The notes: a model not told the origin generated them from the sequence alone. A stretch of 64,000 bases of DNA from Lachnospiraceae bacterium (GCA_009774245.1 VSNM01000014.1:2895-66894), one strand, 5' to 3'. Positions 51,548 through 61,066 are shown, numbered from the stretch's first letter. Numbers and translations: made by a program.

Positions 51548-51731
51548 TCCTCCTGTTCTGCCATTGCAGCATAATTTTTCTAATATCAGACTGTTTTTTA
51601 CTTTTGCAAATAATAAAACAGTTTAATTATATCTAAATTATAAAGGATTTTGCATTTTTTGCAATACATTTTTTTCGAATAAATCCTTTTCGTTATATTA
51701 TCCATTTTTGCAGACTAAACTTATTCAATTT

Positions 51732-52469
51732 TCACAATAACTCGTTCTCCCAGCAATAATAACTAAAATATCTCTCCCGCAAGGGCTGATAGGAACCTCT
51801 TGGAAGGTAGATCTTCTTCCCGTTGTCCATCCCCACTTCCTGCGCGTCAAGGCTGTCCACATGCTCGAGATTCACAATGTAGGATACCCCCACCCGCGCA
51901 AATTCCCGATAATCTGCGAGCAGCTCATAGATCTCAGCCATCGTCCTGCGAAGTCCATACCGTGTGCCGTCGGACAGATACAGATATTGTGTCTTTCCCT
52001 GCGCCTCGCAGCACACGATATCGTTTACCGTCACGCGCTGTACCATTCCATCGATGCGCAGCAGCAGATATTTCCTGCGCGCCTCCTCCATTTCCCTTAG
52101 CAGCTTATCCAGCACGGCAGACAACACGTCCTCCGAGATCGGTTTGATCAGATACTGTGATGCCTCCACGCCAAAAGCGTCGAGCGCATGCTCCCTCGAT
52201 CTGGTGAGAAAAATAATCCTCCCCCTGCTGCCCATGCCGCGCAGCTCATGAGCAGCCTCAATTCCCAGCTTTTCCGGCATATAAATATCCATCAAGATCA
52301 GATCCGGTACATAGGAACCCGCCCTGACCTGTCCCAGCATTTCATCTGCACTCTCAAAGCATTTGAGCGCAAACTCTGCCCCGGCATGCCTCTCCTCATA
52401 ATTTTTCAGCATCTGTTCTGTCTGATGTAATTCTGTTGTCTCATCATCACAGAGTGCTATCTGATACAT
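51732..52469 (-). CDS. LytTR-family response regulator
   Basis: A 245-residue two-domain regulator. The receiver has QIALCDDETTE and the phosphoacceptor Asp in VPDLILMDIYMPEKLG. The LytTR DNA-binding domain (about 140-240) has IVCCEAQGKTQYLYLSDG, RYGLRRTMAEIYELL and FARVGVSYIVNLEHVDSL. The ATG eight bases after GAGAGG is used; a second ATG two codons earlier is possible. No sensor kinase gene is adjacent, so its partner is elsewhere. Confidence 0.88.
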   Translation of the reverse strand: MYQIALCDDETTELHQTEQMLKNYEERHAGAEFALKCFESADEMLGQVRAGSYVPDLILMDIYMPEKLGIEAAHELRGMGSRGRIIFLTRSREHALDAFGVEASQYLIKPISEDVLSAVLDKLLREMEEARRKYLLLRIDGMVQRVTVNDIVCCEAQGKTQYLYLSDGTRYGLRRTMAEIYELLADYREFARVGVSYIVNLEHVDSLDAQEVGMDNGKKIYLPRGSYQPLRERYFSYYCWENELL

Positions 52470-52706
52470 CGACATTCCCTCTCTTCCCTTCTGATAAGAT
52501 TCATTTGAACGCCCCTGCGTATAAAACAAATTTTGCCAGAGCTTCATTCGGGGAAATGAGTACTCTGGCAACTTATAGGAGTAATATGAATTGCCGCCGC
52601 AATTCATATTTATTATACGTTATTTTTTGTCGAAAAAAATACTTTCGGCACGAATCGCACTTTTTCAGGCATGAAGCGCATCTAAATAATATCATACACC
52701 AGATGT

Positions 52707-53306
52707 CTACCGCCGCATCCGCCTCCTGTCGATATAGTCCGACAACAGTGCGACAGTCTCATCAATTCCCAGCCGGCTGCTGTTTATAGAAATATCATAA
52801 TTCCTGGAGTCGCCCCATTTGCCGTCACAGTGTCCATTGTGATAGCGCCTGCGCTTCATGTCCTTCTCACGAATTTTCCGCACAGCCTGCTCCTCCGACA
52901 GCTGATACAGCCTCATGATGCGCTCGATCTTCCTGTCCATATCGCCGAGCACAAAGATCGAGATCAGGCTGTCATATTCCTTTAAGATCGTCTCGCTGCA
53001 CCGCCCTACAACGACAAAGGACTCCCCCGATGCTGCCCTGCTCTTTAGGTAATCAAACTGGAGCAGATACAGATTCTCCTCCGGTGAGCTGCTGTAACCG
53101 CGCACGGTTCTCGACGCAAGCCTGCTTCTGTGCTTCTCGTCCAATCCTCTCAGGTGCTGCATATCCAGATTCTTCTCCGCCGCGATCTCATCCAGCAGAT
53201 TGTGATCATACATCTGGATTCCATAATGTTTTGAGAGCTGATCCGCGATTTCGTGGCCTCCGCTGCCGTATTCTCTTCCCACGGAGATAATTAATTGTCC
53301 TTCCAT
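52707..53306 (-). CDS. Cytidylate kinase-like family protein
   Basis: A 199-residue P-loop kinase-like protein (Cytidylate_kin2 type): LIISVGREYGSGGHEIADQL is the P-loop, FVVVGRCSETIL and IREKDMKRRRYHNGHCDGKWGDSRNYDISINSSRLG are family segments. A canonical CMP kinase is shorter in the lid, so the real substrate is unclear. The ATG is eight bases after GGGAGG. It lies 16 bp downstream of the transporter gene, likely in one transcript. Confidence 0.88.
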   Translation of the reverse strand: MEGQLIISVGREYGSGGHEIADQLSKHYGIQMYDHNLLDEIAAEKNLDMQHLRGLDEKHRSRLASRTVRGYSSSPEENLYLLQFDYLKSRAASGESFVVVGRCSETILKEYDSLISIFVLGDMDRKIERIMRLYQLSEEQAVRKIREKDMKRRRYHNGHCDGKWGDSRNYDISINSSRLGIDETVALLSDYIDRRRMRR

Positions 53307-53322
53307 CAGACTCGCCTCCCTT

Positions 53323-54678
53323 TTATAAGTACCTGACATAAATGATGAGCATGGATATCAACACGACCATGACCGTAGCCGGCATCATTTTCTTACAGTA
53401 CTGTCCCCACTTGATCACGTATCCTTCCCGCGCCGCCGTCGCAATCCCGACAACATTCGCGGACGCGCCGATTGGTGTGGCGCTCCCTCCGATATCTGTT
53501 CCCATCGCCAAAGTCCACGCCAGCGTGGACAAATCCACGCCACAGGTAGCAGACAGGCTCCTGATGATCGGTATCATCGTCGTCGCAAACGGAATATTGT
53601 CGACAAAAGCACTCGCGATCGCCGACAGCCATATGATGATCGCTACCATGACCATGACATTGCCGCCGCTGAGCCTGCCGATCAATGCCGCCATGATCTC
53701 CAGGATTCCCGTCTGCTCCAGACCGCCGATCACGACAAACAGGCCGATAAAAAACAGCAGTGTCTTGTAATCCACCTTCTTCAACAGTGCGGCCGCATAC
53801 TTCCATGACGTCGCCAGCGTCGCAGCCGCAACGGCCGTTCCGATCGCAGATACCGTAAGTCCTGTCTGCGCGTGCGTGACGAGCAGGATGATCGCAGCCG
53901 CAAAAATAACACTGCTGACAACAAAGCCCTTTTTGTCCGTTATCGTTGACTCCGGATTTGGCAGGCTGCTGTAATCAATCGACGTCGCCATGCCTTTTTT
54001 CAATTCTTTGCCAAAAACCAGATAGAAATAGATCAGCACCGCGATCAGCGAAATACCGGCGATCAGACCTGTGTTTGTGACAAAATCCGTGAACGAATAA
54101 CCGAGCGATGTACCAATGATAATATTGGGCGGATCACCGCACATGGTAGCCGAACCGCCCAGATTGGCGCAGAAAATCTCAGACAGAATCATCGGAACCG
54201 GATTGAACTTCAACAGCTGTGACAGCTCGATCGTGACGGCTGCCAGAAACAGGATGACCGTGATGCTGTCAATGAACATCGCAAGCACAGTCGACAGGAC
54301 CATAAACGTGAGAAACAGCGGAATCACCTGATACCTGACAAGTCTGGCGATGCGCATACACAGCCACCGGAAAAATCCCACTCTCGCCATGCCCTCCACC
54401 ATCACCATCATGCCAAAGATAAACACGATCGTCTCCCAGTTGATTCCGGCGCTGCTCTCGCCCGACTCTCCTGCCATATACCAGAAGCTTATCGTAAAAA
54501 AGCTCTTCAAATTGATCGTGTCGATCACTGCCGTCATACTGTGCATTCCCACGCCAAATACAAAAATGATCGTCAACAGTGCGCACACCAGCGAGACAAC
54601 GTGCCGCTCCACAATCTCAGTCACGATAAAAACAAACATTGCAATAAAAATGATTACCGCAAATACCTGCGCTAACAT
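53323..54678 (-). CDS. ArsB/NhaD/SLC13-type ion transporter
   Basis: A 451-residue membrane protein with 11 to 12 hydrophobic segments of the ion transporter superfamily. Characteristic loops are SATMCGDPPNIIIGTSLGYSF in the first half and IGGSATPIGASANVVGIATA in the second, the inverted-repeat hairpins of this fold. Substrate may be Na+/H+, arsenite or a dicarboxylate; the sequence alone does not tell. It is probably the first gene of a unit with the kinase-like gene. Confidence 0.85.
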   Translation of the reverse strand: MLAQVFAVIIFIAMFVFIVTEIVERHVVSLVCALLTIIFVFGVGMHSMTAVIDTINLKSFFTISFWYMAGESGESSAGINWETIVFIFGMMVMVEGMARVGFFRWLCMRIARLVRYQVIPLFLTFMVLSTVLAMFIDSITVILFLAAVTIELSQLLKFNPVPMILSEIFCANLGGSATMCGDPPNIIIGTSLGYSFTDFVTNTGLIAGISLIAVLIYFYLVFGKELKKGMATSIDYSSLPNPESTITDKKGFVVSSVIFAAAIILLVTHAQTGLTVSAIGTAVAAATLATSWKYAAALLKKVDYKTLLFFIGLFVVIGGLEQTGILEIMAALIGRLSGGNVMVMVAIIIWLSAIASAFVDNIPFATTMIPIIRSLSATCGVDLSTLAWTLAMGTDIGGSATPIGASANVVGIATAAREGYVIKWGQYCKKMMPATVMVVLISMLIIYVRYL

Positions 54679-54723
54679 ATCAATCCCTTCTTTCTAACAC
54701 TATATAGTATGCCAATCCTAGTG

Positions 54724-55104
54724 TTAGTTTCGCTTTTTTCCATCCGCACGGTGCATATAGTCGACAACCGGACGGTCCAAAGCCCCCGCAAGAGCCCGTA
54801 CCGCTTCCGGACATCCAAAAGCGTTTCCTGTAAAAAGGGTTATATGGTTAGAACACAATAAGCCCAGCAGCGTGTCCAGTTTACCTGACTGCTGTACCTC
54901 TTTGCCGCAAGCACCGATCGTCTCTGTCACACATCCGGCAGTCTGATTGATCTGTGTCCGGAACTGTTCGGAACAGATCGCCAAATCCCCCATACCGCTG
55001 TGCAGAAAGAATTGCCTCTGCGCAGCTGCATTGAGATACATCCCGGCCAGAAACAATGCCGCCGCCAATATGAGGCTGATCGCCCTCTCTTTTCTCTTAT
55101 GCAC
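54724..55104 (-). CDS. Small exported or membrane-anchored protein of unknown function
   Basis: A 126-residue protein with a basic N-terminus (VHKRKER) and one hydrophobic segment (AISLILAAALFLAGMYL), then an extracytoplasmic part with five cysteines. A GTG start is chosen because AAGAAGGAATTATA precedes it; no ATG is suitable. It lies upstream of the transporter on the same strand with a 45-bp gap. I do not recognise the family. Confidence 0.6.
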   Translation of the reverse strand: MHKRKERAISLILAAALFLAGMYLNAAAQRQFFLHSGMGDLAICSEQFRTQINQTAGCVTETIGACGKEVQQSGKLDTLLGLLCSNHITLFTGNAFGCPEAVRALAGALDRPVVDYMHRADGKKRN

Positions 55105-55241
55105 TATAATTCCTTCTTCCAATTGTAAACCGGTGTCATTATAGCACACTTTTATTTGCAGGGAAAGAGGTTTTCTAAATATTCCTCCATGCTGTACTTT
55201 TTAACCTGAATTTGGCATAAATATCACGCAAAGTGGTGAAT

Positions 55242-55259
55242 ACGACGCTATGGCGTCGT
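55242..55259. other. Small GC hairpin downstream of the DUF6179 gene
   Basis: ACGACGC-TATG-GCGTCGT forms a perfect seven-pair stem about 35 bases past the DUF6179 stop. No T-run follows on the minus strand, so terminator function is doubtful. Confidence 0.4.
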
Positions 55260-55294
55260 TATGCAGATGGTAGGAATGATTTTTCAAACACGCT

Positions 55295-56131
55295 CTAGAG
55301 AACGAAAACTTTGTTCAATTCTCCATATTGGTTTGCTGTATAAATCCTTGTTGCTATATTCTTCGTTTCATAACATAAGTATTCAAGCATACCTGCATTA
55401 TCTTCATAGAATTGTCTTATCATTTCCTCAATCAATTTTTTCACGATATTCTCTATATCGATAATTGATTTCCCCTCAAATACTTTTGATAATTGAAGAT
55501 ATTCTTCATGCAGGAAATAAGCGTCATAGAACGGTTTTTTGACTGCTATATGACCGACTGTATTCATCAGCACAATACCGCATATGTTTTCTACCATATC
55601 CCGATATTCAGAATTGTAATTCGCTAAAACGGATATGACATAGTTTCTGTCAAACAGACTTAAAAATGACTGCTCAATCTGAATGGCTTGAATATATTTA
55701 TAAACTGCGTCTGCCCCTGTCAGAGAATAGTAATCTATAAGTAATGGATAATCCAAAGTCAGAATAGTATCTTGTGGACAAAATTTTATGTCATACCATT
55801 TCAAGAATTGCGGTATGCCTTTTTGCACTGTATCATACAGACACTTAACTCCAAAATCATCAAACTGACAGGAAACAGCATTAAAAATTTCTTTAATACC
55901 GTTTACTTTTTCCAATATAAGATTTGCGCCTATATGATATTGCTCTTTTACAGATACATTATTATCTACAAGACTGTTTGCACATGAACGGCTGTATTCA
56001 TCTAAACAATACAAAACAGCTTCCATAAGCGTCTGCGCTTTTTCATAGGTGATTGATGTGCTTTCAGAACCAGCATATTTTTGTGCCAGTTCGGAAACGA
56101 TAGGGAGAAGTTCCTCCATATTATAGTCCAT
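55295..56131 (-). CDS. DUF6179 family protein
   Basis: A 278-residue cytoplasmic protein resembling DUF6179 of Firmicutes: helical throughout, with TYEKAQTLMEAVLYCLDEY, FNAVSCQFDDFGVKCLYDTV, TLDYPLLIDYYSLTGADAVYKYIQAI and a tail with IRQFYEDNAGMLEYLCYETKNIATRI. No catalytic motif or nucleotide-binding loop is visible. It lies 12 bp after the DUF6323 gene; the two families tend to occur as a pair. AGGAGGTAATCGAT precedes the ATG. Function unknown. Confidence 0.75.
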   Translation of the reverse strand: MDYNMEELLPIVSELAQKYAGSESTSITYEKAQTLMEAVLYCLDEYSRSCANSLVDNNVSVKEQYHIGANLILEKVNGIKEIFNAVSCQFDDFGVKCLYDTVQKGIPQFLKWYDIKFCPQDTILTLDYPLLIDYYSLTGADAVYKYIQAIQIEQSFLSLFDRNYVISVLANYNSEYRDMVENICGIVLMNTVGHIAVKKPFYDAYFLHEEYLQLSKVFEGKSIIDIENIVKKLIEEMIRQFYEDNAGMLEYLCYETKNIATRIYTANQYGELNKVFVL

Positions 56132-56143
56132 ATCGATTACCTC

Positions 56144-56674
56144 CTAACAAAGCTCTCTTAATGTTTCTAAATACAGTTCCTTATCCCACCTTTGTACAAT
56201 ATCAAATTTTTCAAATTCCCCATACCCTTGCGTTTCCTGATAACCTCTATATCCTGCCCTGACCGCCTGTGCAAAAATATCTAAACAGGTTTCTGCAAGA
56301 TAATCTAAATCCCCATAACATACAGTTTCAAATTGTTCTCTCATAAAATGAATCAGTTCATCATCTGTAATCTCGTCCTGCATTTCATTCTTATACAGAT
56401 AAAATATTTCCTGTAACCGTATCAATGTTTCGACATAATTATTTTGTGATAAAAAGGAAGAATCACAAAATTCATAAATAATTTTAGGCAGAATACTCGG
56501 CCCGAACTCAACCCTCCGTTCTGCTTTTAATGTGCTTTTCTTTTCCGTAAGTAAAAGTTCAATATCTTTTTCTGATAATACAAGTCCAAAATTTTCTGTA
56601 TACTGATTTGTTTCCTGCACCTGTTTAAGCCATGTCTGACTGTTCAAGAGTTCCAACAAATTTTGACCGTCCAT
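56144..56674 (-). CDS. DUF6323 family protein
   Basis: A 176-residue protein resembling DUF6323: GLVLSEKDIELLLTEKKSTL, then RRVEFGPSILPKIIYEFCDSSFL, LQEIFYLYKNEMQDEITDDELIHFM and FETVCYGDLDYLAETCLDIF. It is helical with no recognised active site. It is first in a two-gene operon with DUF6179, transcribed from a good SigA promoter. AAAGGAGG lies nine bases before the ATG. The pairing suggests the products work together; the role is unknown. Confidence 0.75.
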   Translation of the reverse strand: MDGQNLLELLNSQTWLKQVQETNQYTENFGLVLSEKDIELLLTEKKSTLKAERRVEFGPSILPKIIYEFCDSSFLSQNNYVETLIRLQEIFYLYKNEMQDEITDDELIHFMREQFETVCYGDLDYLAETCLDIFAQAVRAGYRGYQETQGYGEFEKFDIVQRWDKELYLETLRELC

Positions 56675-56700
56675 ACACACATTCCTCCTTTAGAATATGT

Positions 56701-56729
56701 AGTATACTCCCAGACAGTGAACCGTACAA
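56701..56729 (-). promoter_or_regulatory. SigA promoter of the DUF6323-DUF6179 operon
   Basis: TTGTAC (56724-56729) and TATACT (56701-56706) are separated by 17 bp on the minus strand, about 30 bp upstream of the DUF6323 start. A short dyad CAAG-T-CTTG (56727-56735) sits at the -35. Confidence 0.8.
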
Positions 56730-56885
56730 GTCTTGAATTTTGGCCTTTTTTGTGGTATAATAGTAATATAAGGAAGTGGTGTGAACGTTCAATCATCATC
56801 TGCCTTGCTATAGTATATTGTCACTGTTCCACATGTTTTCTAACCGCCGCTCCCGTGCTGCCCCGGCACGATTTTATACAGCGCG

Positions 56886-57115
56886 TCAAACTGCTCTAAC
56901 ACGCCCTTCAGTTTTCGGTTTTAATATGTCATTTATCGTGATGTCATATAATTTAGAAATTTCCAATAAAACATCTAAATCGGGAATCGTTGCTCCTGTC
57001 TCCCATTTTGACACTGCCTGCCTTGATAGCTCTAATTTTTTGCCAAATCATCTTATGTGTAGTGGCTGCTTTTACGCAAAAATTGTAAATATATTGATAT
57101 CATCTTCGTATTCAT
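56886..57115 (-). pseudogene. XRE-family HTH gene with an internal stop codon
   Basis: The start is sound (AAGGAGCGTGATTTTT before ATG), and the product reads as a typical XRE domain: LRKSSHYT, then LAKKLELSRQAVSKWETGAT and IPDLDVLLEISKLYDITIND. A TAA at 57053-57055 interrupts it where homologues usually have Gln (HYTQxDLA), consistent with a single CAA-to-TAA change. After about 75 codons the frame ends at TGA. A GC-rich tail in another frame (FDALYKIVPGQHGSGG) looks like the end of an unrelated gene. Confidence 0.75.
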
Positions 57116-57116
57116 A

Positions 57117-57527
57117 AAAATCACGCTCCTTATAGACATTATAAAATATGTAGCAATAAGAATAAAGAATTTGGCAAGCGCCCAAAAGCAAATACTATCC
57201 CCAAACATCAGTCCGCTGGTATCGTCCACATCCAATTGCAGAAGCAGCATGGATTCCGCACTATCCATAAAATATACAGGAGCGTCTTGGACAAAATACG
57301 GATAACCTCCGACACGGCTTTCACTGGCGCTGCAGAGCTGATAAAGGGCGTCTTGTTCCTCTTTCGATACATTCACAAATTGATCCTGAAATTCCGGACA
57401 TTCTGTTCCTATGAATACATCTTCCTGAATAAACGTTATCTTACAGTCATTGCTAAAAGGCAGATTTTCCCCATAATCATCACTATATGGATTTTCATTG
57501 ACAAGTACTGTTTCATGCGCAGGTCAG
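57117..57527 (-). pseudogene. Fragment of a DUF1963 (YwqG-like) gene
   Basis: The frame carries VGGYPYFVQ, LLLQLDVDDTSGLMFGDS and a final KFFI typical of DUF1963. It begins abruptly right after the pyrophosphatase stop codon without a start, and degenerates in the last segment, where GDSG.CNFFI would be expected. Both ends are damaged and no ribosome binding site is found. It continues in frame into the broken HTH gene. Confidence 0.65.
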
Positions 57528-57528
57528 A

Positions 57529-57885
57529 TCAATCCATTTGCCGCCGTATCAAAATACCTTTCATGAACTGTGACTCGTTATGTTTTTCATATATGACCGC
57601 TTTCTCGTCTTCTGTACAGCCAATCAATATCTTGATCTCGGAATCCCTCTTTAACAGATCAACGGTGCATATAATCGCGTCAATCGTTCTCTCACCGCTT
57701 CCAAGCCATAGGTCTATGCCCGCTCCGTCCATGGAAGCGGTGTCTTTCAGATATCCATAATCAACCAGATAGATATTATCAGGATATTTCGGGTGCGCTG
57801 TCCCTCTCGGTCTGTCTATTATGATCTCAGAGTGCGCTACCAGTTCGTCCAGCGCGTTCCAGAACTCATTGTTATAACTATTCAT
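57529..57885 (-). CDS. Small inorganic-pyrophosphatase-like protein
   Basis: A 118-residue protein with IDRPRGTAHPKYPDNIYLVDYGYLKDTASMDGAGIDLWLGS, echoing family I inorganic pyrophosphatase strands, and a C-terminal CTVDLLKRDSEIKILIGCTE. This short form is widespread in Firmicutes and is annotated as pyrophosphatase. Several Asp residues of the full enzyme are missing, so PPi hydrolysis is unproven. CGGAGGTATTGAT precedes the ATG. The downstream neighbours are decayed. Confidence 0.82.
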   Translation of the reverse strand: MNSYNNEFWNALDELVAHSEIIIDRPRGTAHPKYPDNIYLVDYGYLKDTASMDGAGIDLWLGSGERTIDAIICTVDLLKRDSEIKILIGCTEDEKAVIYEKHNESQFMKGILIRRQMD

Positions 57886-58009
57886 ATCAATACCTCCGCA
57901 AAAATCCCGATAGTGCTACTTTCTCTAAACTATTTTGAAATAAATATATACGGACTTATCAGTAGTCCATAAAAAACATTATACACTTTTTCTAAAACAT
58001 AACAATCAT

Positions 58010-58175
58010 CTAGTACAGCATTGCACAAATAACAGTGAATACAGCACCTGCTATTTGCGCCAGCACCGCGTTGTCGTCAGTCAACAATGCCACCGCATTG
58101 CCTCCTTCCTCCGCCTTGTCCTGTCACAAATATCAGGCACTGTTTTTCACTGTTATTTAGGCAATGCTGTACTAG
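58010..58175. mobile_element. 166-bp MITE-like element with ~41-bp terminal inverted repeats
   Basis: The ends CTAGTACAGCATTGC (58010-58024) and GCAATGCTGTACTAG (58161-58175) are exact inverted repeats. The similarity continues inward to 58050 and 58134 with a few mismatches (AAATAACAGTGAA on both arms). The 83-bp centre has no coding capacity. There is no obvious target-site duplication. It lies just upstream of the DtxR-type gene and could affect its promoter. Confidence 0.8.
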
Positions 58176-58338
58176 CAGTCTTTTTACTTCGCGCAATCCC
58201 TTCATGAGAAATCTGTTCATTTTTGACGGTGGGGACAACTGTAAAAACGTATTGCATCTCTTTCCCCAAAGTGTTAGGATAATCAGAGAACCTGTTATTG
58301 CTATGCCGTTTTGTTCCGGAAAGGAGTACAACCATACC

Positions 58339-58737
58339 ATGAGCTACATCCAGCACAAATCCGAGGAATCCCTTGAGGATTACCTTGAGACAATATTGAT
58401 CTTAGGCAGGCGCCTTTCCGCGGTGCGCTCCATCGACGTGGCGACCGAGCTGAACTTTTCAAAGCCCAGCGTGAGCGTCGCCGTGAAAAACCTAAAAAAC
58501 CGCGGATATATCACTGTCTCCGCAGACGGTTATCTCCATCTGACAGATGAGGGACAAAAAATTGCGGAAAGCGTATACGAGCGCCACACCCTGCTGACGG
58601 ACTGGCTGGTCCATCTGGGTGTCGATCCCGCAATAGCCGCGGGCGATGCCTGCAGAATGGAACACGACATCTCGCCGGAGAGCTATGAGGCGATGAAAAA
58701 ATGTATCCTGTCCATCTTAGAACCTGTGAACAAATGA
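58339..58737 (+). CDS. DtxR/MntR-family metal-dependent regulator (short)
   Basis: A 132-residue regulator: HTH domain SLEDYLETILILGRRLSAVRSIDVATELNFSKPSVSVAVKNLKNRGYITV, then the metal-binding dimerisation segment ERHTLLTDWLVHLGVDPAIAAGDACRMEHDIS. No C-terminal SH3-like domain, as in MntR. AAAGGAG lies 13 bases before the ATG, slightly long. It may once have controlled the adjacent ABC permease, now a pseudogene. Metal and targets are unknown. Confidence 0.87.
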   Translation: MSYIQHKSEESLEDYLETILILGRRLSAVRSIDVATELNFSKPSVSVAVKNLKNRGYITVSADGYLHLTDEGQKIAESVYERHTLLTDWLVHLGVDPAIAAGDACRMEHDISPESYEAMKKCILSILEPVNK

Positions 58738-58848
58738 CGTATTGATACTTCTTCCCTTCGTACCTCTTCTTTTATTTTCGCGTCGTTTCTGACTTTGCCG
58801 GATGGCAGGCTCCATTCATGGTACAGCCTGCGCATCCGCAGCGACAGG

Positions 58849-60837
58849 ATGATTTTCTGATCATTCTCTTACAATCCCCGAAAACTGCGCAAAGCGGACA
58901 GCAAACAGGCAGCTCTCTACCAGTTCTGCAACTTTGTGTCGCTGCTGCTCATCACTGCCTACTCTGCCATGATGTTCTCCCCGACAGTACTTCTGGTCCT
59001 CCCCGAGGGCGGCGACAGCCGCAAGCAGATGACTACGATCTTCGCACTGGCGCTCTTTGGCTGTGTGGTCTTTACGATCTACGCGTCCAACCTTTTCTTC
59101 CGCAGGAAATCCAGACAGCTCGGGACGCTCATGGCAATCGGCGCCTCCAGAAAGCGACTTGCCCCCGGCTTATTCCGGGAAGTGCTCCTGCTCAGCTGTG
59201 CCTCCTCACTGCTTGGTATCGCGGCCGGCATTCCCTTCGTCTTTCTCCTGTGGAGCGGTTTCCGACTGTTTATCGTGGACAGCCAGGAGATGCAGCTGCG
59301 GCTTGATTTCAGGTGCCTGTACCTGTCGGCAGTCTTTTTTGCGATCGTGGTCACTTTCTCCTGCGCGACAGCTTATCGTTATCTGAAAAGGACCAACATT
59401 ATTGATATCATTCACGAGGAACACAAGAACGAGCCTGTCAAAAAACTGGGTAGATGGTGCGGGCCTGTCGGTCTGATCCTGATTCTTGCAGGCGCTGTCT
59501 GTGGTTTTGAAGCACCCGCTGTCTACATGAATCTGTTCAGCAGATATCCGACCGACCGCCCTGATCAACCTCCTCTATGCGCCGGTCTTTGTGGGGCTCT
59601 ACATGGATGCTGCACACGGTCGTGCACGGCTGGCGCTCACATAGGAAGAATCCCTACCACAATATCATTGCGCGAAGCATGATGAAATTTCAGGGAAAGC
59701 AGACGGTAAACAATCTGCTCGTCAGCACCGTGCTGATCGCAGGAAGCGCGTTTGCCATCTTCTACCTCCCCATGATGGGTGTTGGACAGATTATGGCAGT
59801 CAATACACGCCCCTTCGATTACTATTACCATTACCGCATGGATCAGACAATACCTGGACCGGATGAAATCAACGCGCTCGCGTCAAAGTATGGGATTTCC
59901 ATCAAGGATTACCGTAGCTGTCCCTATCTGATTCTCGGCAATGACAGTATCGTGGAGATCGAGGAGGGACGGTCATTCCACAACGAGCACGTCGATCTGG
60001 CCGGAAGCGTCAATGTACTGCCGGAATCGGGTTTCTATGCGCTCACCGGTGAGGAGCTCACAGTCAGCCCGGGCGAATACCGCATCGTCTCAACCGCGGA
60101 GGAAACAGATACTTACCTCTATGATACCCTGATCACTTTTATGACAAACATGGTGACGCGGGACACAATCTCTGTAACATTTGCAGGTTACACACACTAT
60201 GACCTTCTCTCCGGCTCTCCAGGATACTATATTCTAGATGACGCGGACTATGAGATGATCGCGCACGGCATCACGCCCGAATGGCAGGGAACGATGTGCG
60301 TGTTCAACATCGATGGCATGGACCGCTACGACTTTGCGCAGGATTTTTTCCACACACTGGTATCGTCCTTCGGACCGGAATGCGAGTACGGATATTACTA
60401 TGACAGGGTGCGCAAAATTGCTGCGGACATTTGCCGTGTACCTGATGATGTTTCTGTTCATCTCCATCATCTGTACACTCGCCGCGCTGATCATCAGCTA
60501 CACGCGCTGCATGACCATCACACTGAACAATCGCTATGTCTTTGACGACCTGCGGCAGCTCGGCGCCTCCCCTGCTTTCCTGAAACGCGAGGTGCGCAGC
60601 CAGGCGGGCAGCGTGTTCAGAATTCCCTCCCTGGTCGGCATGGGCGCCATGTATTTCCTATATATACTGATCATGCTCGCAAACGATGGAAGGCTTGCTT
60701 CCAGGGAACTCACAGGGCTTGCCGCCTGCCTTGGGATGCTGCTTCTGATGAGCGCGGTCTACTATATCGTCTACCGCTATACAGTGCGGAAAATGTGTGC
60801 GGAGCTGGAAATATATACTGGCGGTCGAAAAGACTGA
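58849..60837 (+). pseudogene. FtsX/BceB-type ABC transporter permease, broken by one stop and three frameshifts
   Basis: Stitched together, this is a roughly 660-residue FtsX-family permease of the antibiotic-peptide (BceB) type, with membrane segments, a large external domain and the C-terminal pair of spans. The lesions are a TGA four codons after the first ATG (58858-58860, probably from TGG), a 4-bp ACCG duplication (59551-59558), an extra base near 59604-59608 and an extra A in AAAA (60414-60417). All three frameshifts are +1, so the final frame equals the first. No partner ATPase gene is adjacent. Confidence 0.85.
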
Positions 60838-60905
60838 CCGCTCAGTATAATGTGATGCACACAAGCCACAATCTGAAAAATCTTATATGGTAATTTCTCA
60901 GATAA

Positions 60906-60974
60906 GAAATATGCCACTTCGTGGCTGCGGCTGGCGCAATACTCACGGCAGATTTCATCTGTCGTGAGTATAAA
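60906..60974. repeat. Longer copy of a dispersed hairpin repeat (partner at 22856)
   Basis: Bases 60906-60936 are identical to 22856-22886. This copy continues with a second perfect hairpin, ACTCACGGCAGAT-TTC-ATCTGTCGTGAGT, missing from the other copy. Both copies resume at TGAGTATA. It sits just before the promoter of the nucleotidyltransferase gene and could be a small mobile repeat or a terminator for upstream transcripts. Confidence 0.8.
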
Positions 60975-60980
60975 ATATTG

Positions 60981-61009
60981 TTGACCTGATTCCGGGGGGC
61001 TATTATAAT
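60981..61009 (+). promoter_or_regulatory. SigA promoter of the nucleotidyltransferase gene
   Basis: TTGACC (60981-60986) and a perfect TATAAT (61004-61009) are separated by 17 bp. The spacer contains a G6 run. This is one of the strongest promoters in the window. Confidence 0.85.
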
Positions 61010-61066
61010 ACTATAAATGATGTCTCAATATCAGGTACAGAGAGATTACGGGAGGTCAGTGGAGAA

